Assembly: GCA_030696085.1 (NCBI GenBank)
Contig: JAUYNL010000090.1
Location: forward strand, 1 to 38,478
Reading direction: 5' to 3'
Length of the DNA: 38,478 bases
Source: Luteolibacter sp.
GTDB lineage: Bacteria > Verrucomicrobiota > Verrucomicrobiia > Verrucomicrobiales > Akkermansiaceae
The notes under the pieces are model-generated. The model was not told where the DNA came from. It saw nothing but the letters and a program-made list of their open reading frames with translations, and did no database searches. Shown piece by piece: positions 24,975 to 34,656 of this stretch. A program made the translations under genes and the position numbers. Numbering within the stretch: position 1 is the first letter of the stretch; each line of letters opens with the position of its first letter.

Positions 24975-27367
24975 TCGCCCGCCTGACAGTCGCGCTGCTT
25001 TGCTGTGGAACGGCCTTGGCCGGATTCTCGCCGGTTCTTACCCGGATCGAGCCCTGCGGCGGACAGCGCGGAACGGAAATGGTGATGCATTTCCATGGCG
25101 AACGCCTTGATGGCTTGCAGGAACTGCTCGCCTACCAGCCGGGCATCGAGGTCCGCGCGCTCGCGGCGGAAAACGACAAGCACGCCACCGCGAACATTTT
25201 CATCCGGCCGGATGCGCCGCTCGGCGAGCACCAGTTCCGCATCCGCTGCAATGGCGGGATCACCTTCCAGCGCTCGTTTTTTGTCGGCCAGTTTCCCACC
25301 GTGAACGAGGTTGATCCCAACGACACGCCGGAACAGGCGCAGCGGATAGAACCTAATACCACCATCCAGGGAGTCGCCAAGGCGGAGGATGTGGACTACT
25401 ACGTCTGCAGCCTGAAAAAGGGCCAGCGCTTCAGCGCCGAGGTGGAGGCCATGCGTCTTGGCCGGACGATGTTTGACAGCCATGTGGCCATCGTCGACGC
25501 CAAAGGCTTTGAAATCGCCGCCTGCGACGATGCTCCGCTTCTGCGCACCGACTCCTTTGTTTCGGTCCTGATTCCCGAGGACGGCGACTACCGCGTGATC
25601 GTCCGCGAGGCGGCCTACGAAGGCAGCGATGCCTGCCAGTATCGACTGAGCGTCGGTACTTTCACCCGCCCGACGGCGGTGTTTCCGAGCGGTGCCAAGC
25701 CGGGTGAAACGGTGGAGTTCAAATTCATCGGCGACCCAGCCGGAGAGTTCACCGAGGCCATCACGATTCCCGGCGATGTCAGCGGGCGCTTCGCCTTGTT
25801 TCCATCCCGCGATGGCATGCACCCGCCTTCTCCGCTGTGGATCATGGTCTCGCCGCTGGCTTCCGCGAAGGAGGTGGAACCCAACGCCAGCGTCAAGGAG
25901 GCGAGTCCGGCACCGGAGATTCCATTTGCCATGCAAGGCATCATCGGCGGCGGGCAGGATGTTGATTTCATCCGTTTCAAGGCGGCCAAGGGTGAAAACC
26001 TAACACTCAAGGTGCTCGCCCGCGATCTCCGCTCACCGCTGGATGCGGTGCTCGACGTGCGCGATGCCAAGGGCAAGAACCTCGCCAACAACGATGACCA
26101 GGGCGGCCTTGATCCGATCCTCCAGTGGGCAGCCCCGGAGGATGGCGAATACCACGCCGTGATCCGCGATCATTTGCAGCGCGGCGGCCCGGATTTCACC
26201 TATCGCCTCGAAGTCACCCGCCGCAGCGCCGCCATCGGCGGCTCGCTGCCGGTCGTCGAGCGCAACAACTCGCAGAAAGGCAAGGTCATCAGCGTGCCGC
26301 GCGGCAACCGCTATGCCACCGTGGTCAATTTTACACGCGAAAACATCGGCTGCGATTTGAAATTCGAAGCCGAAAGCCTGCCCGCCGGAGTATCGTTGAA
26401 CGCCCCTCTGATCCCGCGTTCGGCAAATGCCGCGCCAGTCGTTTTCGAGGCAGCCGCGGATGCTCCGCTGGCAGGTGCCTTGCACCGCTTCAAGGTGAAG
26501 TCCGCCGGTGACGCGCCTCCGCTGGAAGGCTGGCTGCGCGATATCGTCCATCATGTGGAGGTGAACAATCAGGGCTCCTATCACTCAGTGGAATCCGACC
26601 GCATCGCGGTGGCGGTGATCGATGAAGCGCCGTTTCTTCTCGAACTCGAAGCGCCTCCCATCCCGATCGTGAAAAACGGGACGCTGCATCTGAAAGTCCG
26701 CGCCACCCGCAAGGAAGGATATGCCGAGCCCATCACCCTGCGTTTCCTTTGGAATCCTCCGGGGATCGGCACGCCGGCCAACATCACCCTGCCCGGCGAC
26801 AAGTTGGAGGCGCTCTACGAGATCAATGCCACCGCCGACGCCGCTCCCGGCGAGTGGCAGGTCTGCGTGGTGGGTGAGGCCAAAACTCCCCGGGGGCCGG
26901 TGCAGGTTTCCACCGCTCTGGTGCCCTTGCGCATCGCGGAACCCTATCTCGCCATGACCATCGATATGGCGGCCACCGCGCAAGGCAGGCCGGTCACCAT
27001 GATCTGCAAAATCGATTACACCGCGAACTTCACCGGCACGGCCAGCGCCGAGTTGTTAGGGCTGCCGCACGGAGCCAAAACCCCGCCCGTATCCTTTCCA
27101 CATGGCCAGGCCGAAGTGCATTTCCCCGTTGAGATCGCCGCCGATGCCAGGCCCGGAAAACACAGCGCCCTCTTCTGCCGCGTATCCGTGCCGGAAAACG
27201 GCCACCGCATCCTCCACCAGGTCGCTCAAGGCGGCACATTGCGCATCGATCAAGCGGCTGCCGCATTGGCCGGGACAGTCGCCAAACCTGTAGCCGCCGC
27301 ACCGGCCGCCGAAAAACCGCTTTCGCGCCTCGAACAACTCCGCCAACGCGGCGGCAAGTCCCCATGA
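24971..27367 (+). CDS. Exported PPC-domain (pre-peptidase C-terminal-like) beta-rich protein
   Basis: The protein has 798 residues with a signal peptide (MIARLTVALLCCGTALAGFS). An N-terminal Ig/IPT-like domain (~22-105; RIEPCGGQRGTEMVMHFHGE) is followed by a first PPC domain (~115-230; EVDPNDTPEQAQRIEPNTTI, DVDYYVCSLKKGQRFSAEVE) and a second one (~300-415; KEVEPNASVKEASPAPEIPF, DVDFIRFKAAKGENLTLKVL). Further beta-sandwich domains follow, then a short Ala/Pro tail (KPVAAAPAAEKPL). No catalytic site is visible. Such proteins are regular neighbours of DUF1501 and PSCyt1 genes in Planctomycetes and Verrucomicrobia and probably serve as structural or adhesive partners. It overlaps both neighbours by 4 nt. 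Confidence 0.85.
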   Translation: MIARLTVALLCCGTALAGFSPVLTRIEPCGGQRGTEMVMHFHGERLDGLQELLAYQPGIEVRALAAENDKHATANIFIRPDAPLGEHQFRIRCNGGITFQRSFFVGQFPTVNEVDPNDTPEQAQRIEPNTTIQGVAKAEDVDYYVCSLKKGQRFSAEVEAMRLGRTMFDSHVAIVDAKGFEIAACDDAPLLRTDSFVSVLIPEDGDYRVIVREAAYEGSDACQYRLSVGTFTRPTAVFPSGAKPGETVEFKFIGDPAGEFTEAITIPGDVSGRFALFPSRDGMHPPSPLWIMVSPLASAKEVEPNASVKEASPAPEIPFAMQGIIGGGQDVDFIRFKAAKGENLTLKVLARDLRSPLDAVLDVRDAKGKNLANNDDQGGLDPILQWAAPEDGEYHAVIRDHLQRGGPDFTYRLEVTRRSAAIGGSLPVVERNNSQKGKVISVPRGNRYATVVNFTRENIGCDLKFEAESLPAGVSLNAPLIPRSANAAPVVFEAAADAPLAGALHRFKVKSAGDAPPLEGWLRDIVHHVEVNNQGSYHSVESDRIAVAVIDEAPFLLELEAPPIPIVKNGTLHLKVRATRKEGYAEPITLRFLWNPPGIGTPANITLPGDKLEALYEINATADAAPGEWQVCVVGEAKTPRGPVQVSTALVPLRIAEPYLAMTIDMAATAQGRPVTMICKIDYTANFTGTASAELLGLPHGAKTPPVSFPHGQAEVHFPVEIAADARPGKHSALFCRVSVPENGHRILHQVAQGGTLRIDQAAAALAGTVAKPVAAAPAAEKPLSRLEQLRQRGGKSP

Positions 27368-30147
27368 GATCCGTCCCACTGCTGATGCTATCGCTCACGC
27401 TCGCCGCGTCCGCCGCGGACTCGTTCGAGCGGGCGCGGCTGCTTCTCGAAACCCGCTGCCTCTCCTGCCATTACCCGGAAAAAACCAAAGGCGATCTTCT
27501 CCTGACAACCCGCGACGCCGTCCTCAAAGGCGGCGAGTCCGGCGCGGCGATCAACCTCGATCAACCCGCGAAATCCGTGCTTCTGGTCCGCGTGAAACTC
27601 GATGAGGACGACGACGAGATCATGCCGCCGAAAGGCAAGCCGCTCGGCACGGAGCAAGTCGCGATCCTCGAAACGTGGATCAAGGAGGGCGCTCCGTGGC
27701 CGCATGGCATTGTGCTCGCACCGCGACCGAAAACCGCGCTGCCCGACTGGAATTCCGCACCGGATCCGGCGATCAGCGCCATCGAGGCGTTTCCAAAAGA
27801 CGTGACGCTCGAAACCGCGGCCGATTTTCACAAAGTGCTGGTCATCGCCCGTTTCAATGATGCGGCGACGCAGGACATCACCCGCCAGGTGAAGGCGACA
27901 CTCGCAGATCCCACACTGGCGAAACTCGAAGGCACATTGCTCAAGCCGCTCAAAGATGGAGCGACGACTTTGACGCTCGAATACCGCAGCCTGAAAACCG
28001 AAGTGCCGGTGGTGGTGAAACAGGCGGCCACGCCGCGGCCGCTTTCATTCCAACTCGATGTGATGCCGGTGCTCACCTCCGCCGGTTGCAACACGGGATC
28101 GTGCCACGGCTCCGCGAGCGGCAAGGACGGCTTCCATCTCACGCTCTATGGCTTCGATCCCGAGGGCGATCATTTCCGCCTGACCCGCCAGAGCCCGGGC
28201 CGCCGGATCAATCTCGCCATTCCGGAGGAGTCTCTGCTGCTCACCAAGGCGACCGGCGGCGTGCCCCACACCGGCGGCAAGTTGTTTGATAAAACCAGCG
28301 CCCCCTATCAGACGCTAGTCGCATGGATCGAATCCGGCGCCGAATATGACAAGGGCGAAATCCCCACGCCCACCGGCATCACCATCGAGCCAGCCCAGGT
28401 CGTGCTCAAGGGAGGGGACCTGGAAACCCCGTTCACCGTCAGGGCCACCTATTCGGATGGCAGCGACCGCGATGTCTCCACGCTTTCCTCCTTCTCCACC
28501 TCCAATGACAACTCGGTGGCCATCCATCCGCGCAGCGGTCTATCCACTTCGGTGAATCGCGGCGAGGCATTTTTGTTAGGACGCTTCATGAACTTCACCG
28601 AGGTCGCCCAGGCCATCGTCATCCCGAAGGATCTGGCCTACACGCGCCCGGAACTGCCCGAGGCCAACTACATCGACAAGCATGTGCATGGGAAACTCCA
28701 CAAGCTGCGCATCATCCCCGCGCCGTTGTGCGAGGATGAAACCTTCCTGCGGCGCGTGTTCCTCGATGTGATCGGCCAGCTTCCCAAGCCCGCGGAGCGC
28801 GAAAAGTTCCTCGCCGACACCAGTCCCGGGAAACGCGCCGCGCTGGTGGACGAGTTGATCGCCCGCAGGGAATTCTCCGACATCTGGGTGATGAAATGGG
28901 CGGAGCTCCTGCAGATCCGCACCTTCAACAACGGCCCGCGGCAGGTTTCCTACAAGGCGGCGCTCGGATATCACAACTGGCTGCGCGAGCGCATCGCCGC
29001 CAATGTCCCGCTCAATGAAATCGTGCGCGAGCTGCTGGCATCCGAGGGCGGCACCTTCTCCAGCCCGCCCACCAATTTCTATCAAATCGAGCAGAACGTG
29101 CTCAAGCTCACCGAGAATGTGGCGCAGGTGTTCATGGGCACGCGCATCCAGTGCGCGCAGTGCCACAACCACCCCTTCGACCGCTGGACGATGGATGATT
29201 ACTATGGCTTCGCCTCGTTTTTCGCGCAGGTGAAACGCAAGCCGGCGGAAGATCCGCGGGAACGCATCGTCTTCGACGGCGGTGGCGAGGTGCCGCATCT
29301 CGTGACCAGGAAACCCGTCAAACCACGCTTCCTCGGAGCCGCGACACCGGACGACTTCGGCAAGAAATCACGCCGCGAGGCGATGGCGGAATGGCTGACT
29401 TCCGCCGATAACCCGTGGTTCGCGCGCAATGTGTCGAACATCGTTTGGGCGCACTTTTTCGGCATCGGCATCACCGATCCCGTCGATGACGTGCGGATTT
29501 CCAACCCACCCTCCAATCCCGCGCTGCTCGCGGCGCTATCGGAATCATTCGTCGCGTCCAACCATGACCTGCGCAAGCTGGTGCGCGATATCTGCAACTC
29601 GCGCACCTATCAGCTTTCCAGCGCCACCAACGAAACCAACGCCACCGACACCCGGAATTTCTCGCGCGCCACTGTCCGCCGCCTCCGCGCGGAGGTGCTG
29701 CTGGACTGCATTTCACAGGCCACCGCCACACCTAACAAATTCAAGGGCCTGCCGCCGGGTGCGAATGCCGTGCGGATCGCCGATGGCAACACCACCAATT
29801 ACTTTCTCACCACCTTCGGCCGCGCCACGCGCGCCACGGTCTGCTCCTGCGAGGTGAAGATGGAGCCGAATCTCTCCCAGGCGCTCCACCTGCTCAATGG
29901 CGACTCCACCCACCAGCGCATCCAGCAGGGGAAACAGGTCGGGACAATGCTCAAGGAAAACAAATCGCCGAAGCAAATCATCCGCCTGCTTTACCTGCGG
30001 ACCGTCTGCCGCGACCCGGTGGCCGATGAAGTCACCAAACTCCTCGCGGCCGTGGAGGTGGGGAAAGATCCTGCGGAAAAACAACAGATACTCGATGATA
30101 TCTTCTGGGCGCTTCTGAACTCGAAGGAATTCATCTTCAACCATTGA
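27364..30147 (+). CDS. Multi-heme DUF1549/DUF1553 protein with PSCyt1 domain
   Basis: The protein has 927 residues with a signal peptide (MRSVPLLMLSLTLAASAADS). Domains in order: PSCyt1 (PF07635) with CLSCH (Cys32-His36) and EIMPPKGKPL; a second cytochrome-like segment with CNTGSCHGSASG (Cys242-Cys247-His248, a CX4CH spacing) and GGKLFDKTSAPYQTLVAWIESG; an Ig-like domain (~350-420); DUF1549 (PF07583; FLRRVFLDVIGQLPKPAERE) with CAQCHNHPFDRW (Cys597-His601); then DUF1553 (PF07587; SREAMAEWLTSADNPWFARN-type segment and the C-terminal LLNSKEFIFNH). It could bind three hemes and act in electron transfer in the periplasm. It overlaps the PPC gene by 4 nt. Confidence 0.9.
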   Translation: MRSVPLLMLSLTLAASAADSFERARLLLETRCLSCHYPEKTKGDLLLTTRDAVLKGGESGAAINLDQPAKSVLLVRVKLDEDDDEIMPPKGKPLGTEQVAILETWIKEGAPWPHGIVLAPRPKTALPDWNSAPDPAISAIEAFPKDVTLETAADFHKVLVIARFNDAATQDITRQVKATLADPTLAKLEGTLLKPLKDGATTLTLEYRSLKTEVPVVVKQAATPRPLSFQLDVMPVLTSAGCNTGSCHGSASGKDGFHLTLYGFDPEGDHFRLTRQSPGRRINLAIPEESLLLTKATGGVPHTGGKLFDKTSAPYQTLVAWIESGAEYDKGEIPTPTGITIEPAQVVLKGGDLETPFTVRATYSDGSDRDVSTLSSFSTSNDNSVAIHPRSGLSTSVNRGEAFLLGRFMNFTEVAQAIVIPKDLAYTRPELPEANYIDKHVHGKLHKLRIIPAPLCEDETFLRRVFLDVIGQLPKPAEREKFLADTSPGKRAALVDELIARREFSDIWVMKWAELLQIRTFNNGPRQVSYKAALGYHNWLRERIAANVPLNEIVRELLASEGGTFSSPPTNFYQIEQNVLKLTENVAQVFMGTRIQCAQCHNHPFDRWTMDDYYGFASFFAQVKRKPAEDPRERIVFDGGGEVPHLVTRKPVKPRFLGAATPDDFGKKSRREAMAEWLTSADNPWFARNVSNIVWAHFFGIGITDPVDDVRISNPPSNPALLAALSESFVASNHDLRKLVRDICNSRTYQLSSATNETNATDTRNFSRATVRRLRAEVLLDCISQATATPNKFKGLPPGANAVRIADGNTTNYFLTTFGRATRATVCSCEVKMEPNLSQALHLLNGDSTHQRIQQGKQVGTMLKENKSPKQIIRLLYLRTVCRDPVADEVTKLLAAVEVGKDPAEKQQILDDIFWALLNSKEFIFNH

Positions 30148-30154
30148 AGACGCC

Positions 30155-32020
30155 ATGCGCAGCACCCACGCAGCATTGTTCACCGCCCTGACCCTTGCAG
30201 GCTCGGGCGGGTCCCTGCCTGCCGCGGAGAAAATCACCTATGACGATCACATCCTGCCGCTCTTCCAGCAGAGCTGCCTGAACTGCCACAACCCGGACAA
30301 GAGCAAGGGCGGGCTCGATCTATCCACCTACTCCGGGGCCATGAAGGGCAGCTCCGGCGGCAAGATCGCCGAGCCCGGCGATGCCGGATCCAAGCTCATC
30401 GCCGTCGTCATGCACACCGCCGAACCTGCCATGCCGCCGGAAGGCGACAAGCTCGGCGGCGCACAGATGAAACTCCTGCAATCATGGATCGAAGGCGGAT
30501 TGCTGGAAAACAAGGGCTCCACCGCGCGCAAGGTCTCGAAACCGAAATTCGACACCGCCCTCACCACGGCGGGCAATGCCAGGCCGGAAGGGCCGCCCCC
30601 GATGCCGCGGCACGTTTTGTTGGACCCGCCGGTGCTTTCCGCCCGCGCCTCATCGGTGCATGCCATGGTGGCCTCGCCGTGGGCTCCCCTGCTCGCCGTC
30701 ACCGGCCAGCGCCAGGTTTTGTTATATGATGTTCACTCGCTGGAACTCGCCGGCATCCTGCCATTTCCCGAAGGGGATCCCGTGGCCCTCGCCTTCACGC
30801 CGAACGCCCGCTACCTGATCGTCGGCGGCGGCGTGCCCGGAAAATCCGGCATTACCGTCACCTTCGACGTGGTCACCGGCGAGCGCATGCTGGTCGCCGC
30901 GAAGGAATTCGACAGCGTGCTCGCCACCGACCTCAGGCCGGACCTCTCGATGATCGCCACCGGCTCGCCGTCGCGCCTCATCAAGATCTGGAACCCGGAG
31001 GATGGCTCCCAAGTCCACTCGATCAAGAAACACAGCGATTGGGTCACCGCACTGGATTTTTCACCCGATGGCATCCTGCTCGCCACCGGCGACCGCAATG
31101 GCGGCGTCTGGGTATGGGAGGCGGATGGAGCCAGCGAGTTCCACACCTTGAGAGCCCATCAGGCAGCCATCACAGCACTTTCCTTCCGCGCGGATTCCAA
31201 TCTGTTAGCGAGCGCTTCGGAGGACGGCAGCGTGCGTTTCTGGGAAATGAACGGTGGCGGCGAAGTCCGGAAACTCGATGCCCACGCGGGCGGCGTGCTC
31301 GCCTTCGCCTGGGCGCGCGACGGCTCCTTCATCACCTCCGGGCGCGACCGGACGGTGAAGTTATGGAAAGCGGATTTCAGCCTGTCGCGCGAGATCAAGG
31401 ACCAGGCCGACCTGCCGGTGGCCGTGGCCATCGATTCCGAGGGCGCGCGCGCCTTCGCCGCCGACTACCGCGGCCGGATCACCGCATGGGAGATCGCCGG
31501 CGGAAACGCAGTCGGTGGATTTGATGCGAATCCTCCGTCGATCGCGCAGCGGCTGGTTTCCCTGCGCGAGGAAATCCTCAAACAGCCTGAAAACGCCGCA
31601 CTGAAAGCCAGCGAGCGCCGCTGGACCGCCGCTGGACTCAATGCCGAAGCGATGAAAATCCGCGCCGAGGCCGATCAGCACGACCCCGAAGCCGAAGCGT
31701 TGATTGCTGATTTCGGAGCCCTCGCCAAGTCCGTGGAAACCCAAAGCGCCGCCATCGCCACCGCGCACCATGCCGTGAAGGAACTGCAAACACTCGCTGA
31801 CGCGGAAAGCGCCCTCGCCGCGGCACACAAGGCGCTTGCAGCACTCGAAGCCGGGCTGGCGACCAGCTCCAAGAACCTCGCCGACGCCAAAGCCAAGGCG
31901 GAATCCTCGCTGGCCACGGTCCACACCCTTCGCAACCAGGCCGATGTTCTGAAATCACGCTATCACATCCTGCACCCGGAAAGCTCAGCAAACATCAAAG
32001 CGCCGCAGGATGCTCGGTGA
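30155..32020 (+). CDS. PSCyt1 cytochrome fused to WD40 propeller and C-terminal coiled coil
   Basis: The protein has 621 residues with a signal peptide ending near SLPAAE. Residues ~27-125 form a PSCyt1 cytochrome c domain with CLNCH (Cys41-His45) and MPPEGDKLGGAQM. Residues ~160-445 form a WD40 beta-propeller (IKKHSDWVTALDFSPDGILL, HQAAITALSFRADSNLLASA, HAGGVLAFAWARDGSFITSG). The last ~150 residues are Ala/Glu/Lys-rich and helical (LADAESALAAAHKALAALEA), likely a coiled coil. It follows the DUF1549 gene by 7 bp. The protein probably docks on a partner through the propeller and passes electrons from its single heme (inference). It converges on the YbjN-like gene with 5 bp between stops. Confidence 0.88.
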   Translation: MRSTHAALFTALTLAGSGGSLPAAEKITYDDHILPLFQQSCLNCHNPDKSKGGLDLSTYSGAMKGSSGGKIAEPGDAGSKLIAVVMHTAEPAMPPEGDKLGGAQMKLLQSWIEGGLLENKGSTARKVSKPKFDTALTTAGNARPEGPPPMPRHVLLDPPVLSARASSVHAMVASPWAPLLAVTGQRQVLLYDVHSLELAGILPFPEGDPVALAFTPNARYLIVGGGVPGKSGITVTFDVVTGERMLVAAKEFDSVLATDLRPDLSMIATGSPSRLIKIWNPEDGSQVHSIKKHSDWVTALDFSPDGILLATGDRNGGVWVWEADGASEFHTLRAHQAAITALSFRADSNLLASASEDGSVRFWEMNGGGEVRKLDAHAGGVLAFAWARDGSFITSGRDRTVKLWKADFSLSREIKDQADLPVAVAIDSEGARAFAADYRGRITAWEIAGGNAVGGFDANPPSIAQRLVSLREEILKQPENAALKASERRWTAAGLNAEAMKIRAEADQHDPEAEALIADFGALAKSVETQSAAIATAHHAVKELQTLADAESALAAAHKALAALEAGLATSSKNLADAKAKAESSLATVHTLRNQADVLKSRYHILHPESSANIKAPQDAR

Positions 32021-32025
32021 TGAGT

Positions 32026-32580
32026 TCAGTATTCCTCCTCCTCGTCGTCCCCCGGTAGCGGCGGGATCACATCCTCGCGCTGCAGCAGCCGCTGGAGATC
32101 CAGATCCACCAGAAGATCCGCCGGCGTGTCCCGGGTGATCGCGGCGTAAGGAATGATGCGGTCGAGCTCGGCAATCGCACAGTGGACCATTGAGGAAATG
32201 ATGTCCGGATCGAAGCGCTCGCGTTCAAATAGATTGGTGATGCGGAAGACGAGCATGCCGCGGTCCAGATCGTATTCAAAGCCACCCAGGGTGAGCTGCT
32301 TGTTGGCGCGGGCCAGCAATTCGAGCACGACTGGCAGGTGCTCCTCGTCGAGCTCCATCGGCGATTCGCTAACGATGCCCAGGGCATTGAGCTGCGGATA
32401 GGCCTGGGCGATCAGATCCACGCGAGTGTGGTGGGCTTCGAATCCGGCGCGCAACACATCGCGACCCTCGACGAGTTCGCAATGCCAGCCGTTTCTGCCG
32501 AATGCTTCTTCCACCGTGAGGATTTGCCGGGAATGGGTGCGCATGGCCGGACTGTGCGGCCGCGGGGCACCGATGGACAA
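32026..32580 (-). CDS. YbjN-domain protein
   Basis: The protein has 184 residues. It resembles the YbjN family (PF10722), which has a type III secretion chaperone-like fold: EEAFGRNGWHCELVEGRDVL, LPVVLELLARANKQLTLGGF, EYDLDRGMLVFRITNLFE and IISSMVHCAIAELDRIIPYA. YbjN proteins are linked to stress and motility control in enterobacteria, but the molecular role is unclear. The C-terminus is strongly acidic (GDDEEEEY). Starts at 32580 and 32544 are both possible; homology begins near the second. It is divergent from dapA with a 63-bp gap. Confidence 0.75.
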   Translation of the reverse strand: MSIGAPRPHSPAMRTHSRQILTVEEAFGRNGWHCELVEGRDVLRAGFEAHHTRVDLIAQAYPQLNALGIVSESPMELDEEHLPVVLELLARANKQLTLGGFEYDLDRGMLVFRITNLFERERFDPDIISSMVHCAIAELDRIIPYAAITRDTPADLLVDLDLQRLLQREDVIPPLPGDDEEEEY

Positions 32581-32606
32581 TGATTTTCAGGTTTCAAACT
32601 CCGGCT

Positions 32607-32634
32607 TTGACCTGCGGCGCGGATGGGGCATTCT
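32607..32634 (+). promoter_or_regulatory. Candidate promoter for dapA, with a near-leaderless start
   Basis: TTGACC (32607-32612) is a good -35 (5/6). CATTCT (32629-32634) after 16 bp is a weak -10 (3/6). Transcription would begin about 32641, which leaves almost no untranslated leader before ATG 32644 and agrees with the lack of a ribosome-binding site. This is by eye only. Confidence 0.3.
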
Positions 32635-32643
32635 CACCGCGCC

Positions 32644-33525
32644 ATGCGCTTTTCCGGCACCTACACCGCCCTCATCACGCCGTTTCGAGACGGAGCCATC
32701 GATGCTCCCGCCTTCCAATCCCTGATTGAACGCCAGATTGCCGGCGGCGTGGACGGCATCGTCCCCGTCGGCACCACCGGCGAGTCCCCCACCCTCGATA
32801 CGGACGAGCACATCGAGGTGATCCGCCTCGCGATCGAATTCGCGGCAGGCCGCTGCGAGGTGCTGGCCGGGACTGGTGCCAACGCCACCGCCGAAGCCAT
32901 CGAACTCACCGAGGCCGCCGAAAAACTCGGGGCCACCGGCTCGCTCCAGGTATGCCCCTACTACAACAAGCCCTCCCCGGAAGGCCTCTACCTGCATTTC
33001 AAGGCCATCGCCGAATCCACCAACCTGCCGATCATGCTCTACAGCGTGCCCGGTCGCTCGGTGATCGAGATTTCTCCGGAAACCACCGCCCGGCTCGCAG
33101 CGGATTTTCCGAACATCGTGGCCATCAAGGAAGCCGGCGGCTCGGTGGACCGCGTGAACCAACTGATCCAGGCCGTGCCCGATGATTTCGGCATCCTCTG
33201 TGGCGACGATCCGCTCACCCTGCCCTTCATCGCCGCCGGCGCCTGCGGCCTCGTTTCCGTGACCTCCAACCTGATCCCGGACATCATGGCCCGCCTCGTC
33301 CGCGCCTGCCTCAACGGCTCGTTCGACGAAGCCCTGATCCTTCAAAAACAATACTACCCGCTGATGCGCGGGCTGATGTCCCTGGATGTCAACCCGGTGC
33401 CCATCAAGAGCGCGGTGGCCCTGCAAGGGCATTGCACGCCGGAACTCCGCCTGCCACTCGCTCCGCTCAGCGTGGACCACAACGCAAAACTCAGCGCCCT
33501 GCTCGAATCCTACAATCTCCTCTAA
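32644..33525 (+). CDS. dapA: 4-hydroxy-tetrahydrodipicolinate synthase
   Basis: The protein has 293 residues, the family's usual length. It condenses pyruvate with aspartate semialdehyde, the first step specific to lysine and diaminopimelate synthesis, in the cytoplasm. It has the substrate loop GTTGESPTL, PYYNKPSPEGLY, Tyr133 in LYSVPGRS and the Schiff-base Lys162 in AIKEAGGS, and it aligns with E. coli DapA almost without gaps at the N-terminus. ATG 32644 (MRFSGTYTALITPF) matches the family start; ATG 32623 would add seven atypical residues. The next gene follows after 57 bp. Confidence 0.96.
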   Translation: MRFSGTYTALITPFRDGAIDAPAFQSLIERQIAGGVDGIVPVGTTGESPTLDTDEHIEVIRLAIEFAAGRCEVLAGTGANATAEAIELTEAAEKLGATGSLQVCPYYNKPSPEGLYLHFKAIAESTNLPIMLYSVPGRSVIEISPETTARLAADFPNIVAIKEAGGSVDRVNQLIQAVPDDFGILCGDDPLTLPFIAAGACGLVSVTSNLIPDIMARLVRACLNGSFDEALILQKQYYPLMRGLMSLDVNPVPIKSAVALQGHCTPELRLPLAPLSVDHNAKLSALLESYNLL

Positions 33526-33582
33526 CAAGCCATCTCCCGCATTCATAATTCATCATCCCACATTCAAAATTCCCCACCTACC

Positions 33583-34647
33583 ATGGCCAAACTCTTCATT
33601 CCCGGACCGATCGACGTTTCAAAGGAAACCTTCTGCGCGATGAGCCAGCCGATGATCGGCCACCGCGGCAGCGAGTTCGAGGCGCTCTACGCCTCCACCC
33701 AGCCGATGCTCAAGGAACTCGGCGGCACCGTCCGCCCGTTTTTCCTCTCCACCTCCTCCGCCTGGGGCGTGATGGAAGCCTCGCTGAAAAACCTCTGCGC
33801 GAAAAAAGTCCTCACGCTCTGCTGCGGCGCGTTTTCCGACAAGTGGTTCAGCGTCGCCAAAAGCATGGGCCTCCAGGCCGACAAGGTGCAGGTCGAATGG
33901 GGCGAGGCGATCAGCCCGGAAGCCGTGCGCGCGAAACTCGCGGAAGGTGGCTTCGATCTCGTCACCCTGATCCACAATGAAACCTCCACCGGCGTCATGA
34001 ACGACGTCGCGGGCATCGCCAAGGTCGTGAAATCCTTCCCCGGCGTGCTGCTGGTGGTCGATGCGGTTTCCTCGTTCTCCGCCGTGCCGCTCGAAATGGA
34101 CAAGCTGGGCATCGATGTCCTGTTAGCCGGCGTGCAGAAGGCGCTGGCGCTGCCGCCCGGGCTCACGATCTTCGCCTGCTCCCAGGCCGCGCTGGAACGC
34201 GCGGAAGGCATGCCGAACCGTGGTTATTACTTTGATTTCATCGAGTTCGCGAAGAATGCGGAGAAGAACAACACGCCCTCCACCCCGGCGATCTCGCTGA
34301 TCTTCGGACTCCAACACATCATGGGCGTCATCGCGGCGGAAGGAGCCGCGAAACGTTACGCCCGCCATGCCGCCAACAACGCCCTCATCCACGAGTGGGG
34401 GAAACGCCACGGCTTCAAGAACTTCGCACCGGAAGGCAACCAGTCGGTTTCCCTCACCTGCTTCCACACGCCCGCCGGCTTCGACCAGGCGGCCTTCATC
34501 AAGACCCTCAAGTCCAGGCACGGCTTCGTCATCAACGGCGGCTACGGCAAGATCAAGGGCCTCACCTTCCGCATCTCCAACATGGGCAATGAAACCGCCG
34601 CCACCATGAAGGAACTCATCGATGCGATGGACGATGTGCTCGGCTGA
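33583..34647 (+). CDS. Class V aminotransferase, alanine-glyoxylate aminotransferase-like
   Basis: The protein has 354 residues with the PLP-enzyme fold type I. The N-terminus FIPGPIDVSKETFCAM resembles the start of alanine-glyoxylate and serine-pyruvate aminotransferases. Conserved parts include LTLCCGAFSDKW, HNETSTGVMND, LVVDAVSSFSA and the Schiff-base Lys186 in GVQKALALPPGL. Substrates could be alanine, serine or phosphoserine with glyoxylate or pyruvate; sequence alone does not decide. It may be co-transcribed with dapA. The stop lies 9 bp from the convergent hemB stop, so there is no space for a separate terminator. Confidence 0.88.
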   Translation: MAKLFIPGPIDVSKETFCAMSQPMIGHRGSEFEALYASTQPMLKELGGTVRPFFLSTSSAWGVMEASLKNLCAKKVLTLCCGAFSDKWFSVAKSMGLQADKVQVEWGEAISPEAVRAKLAEGGFDLVTLIHNETSTGVMNDVAGIAKVVKSFPGVLLVVDAVSSFSAVPLEMDKLGIDVLLAGVQKALALPPGLTIFACSQAALERAEGMPNRGYYFDFIEFAKNAEKNNTPSTPAISLIFGLQHIMGVIAAEGAAKRYARHAANNALIHEWGKRHGFKNFAPEGNQSVSLTCFHTPAGFDQAAFIKTLKSRHGFVINGGYGKIKGLTFRISNMGNETAATMKELIDAMDDVLG

Positions 34648-34656
34648 TGGACGGCT

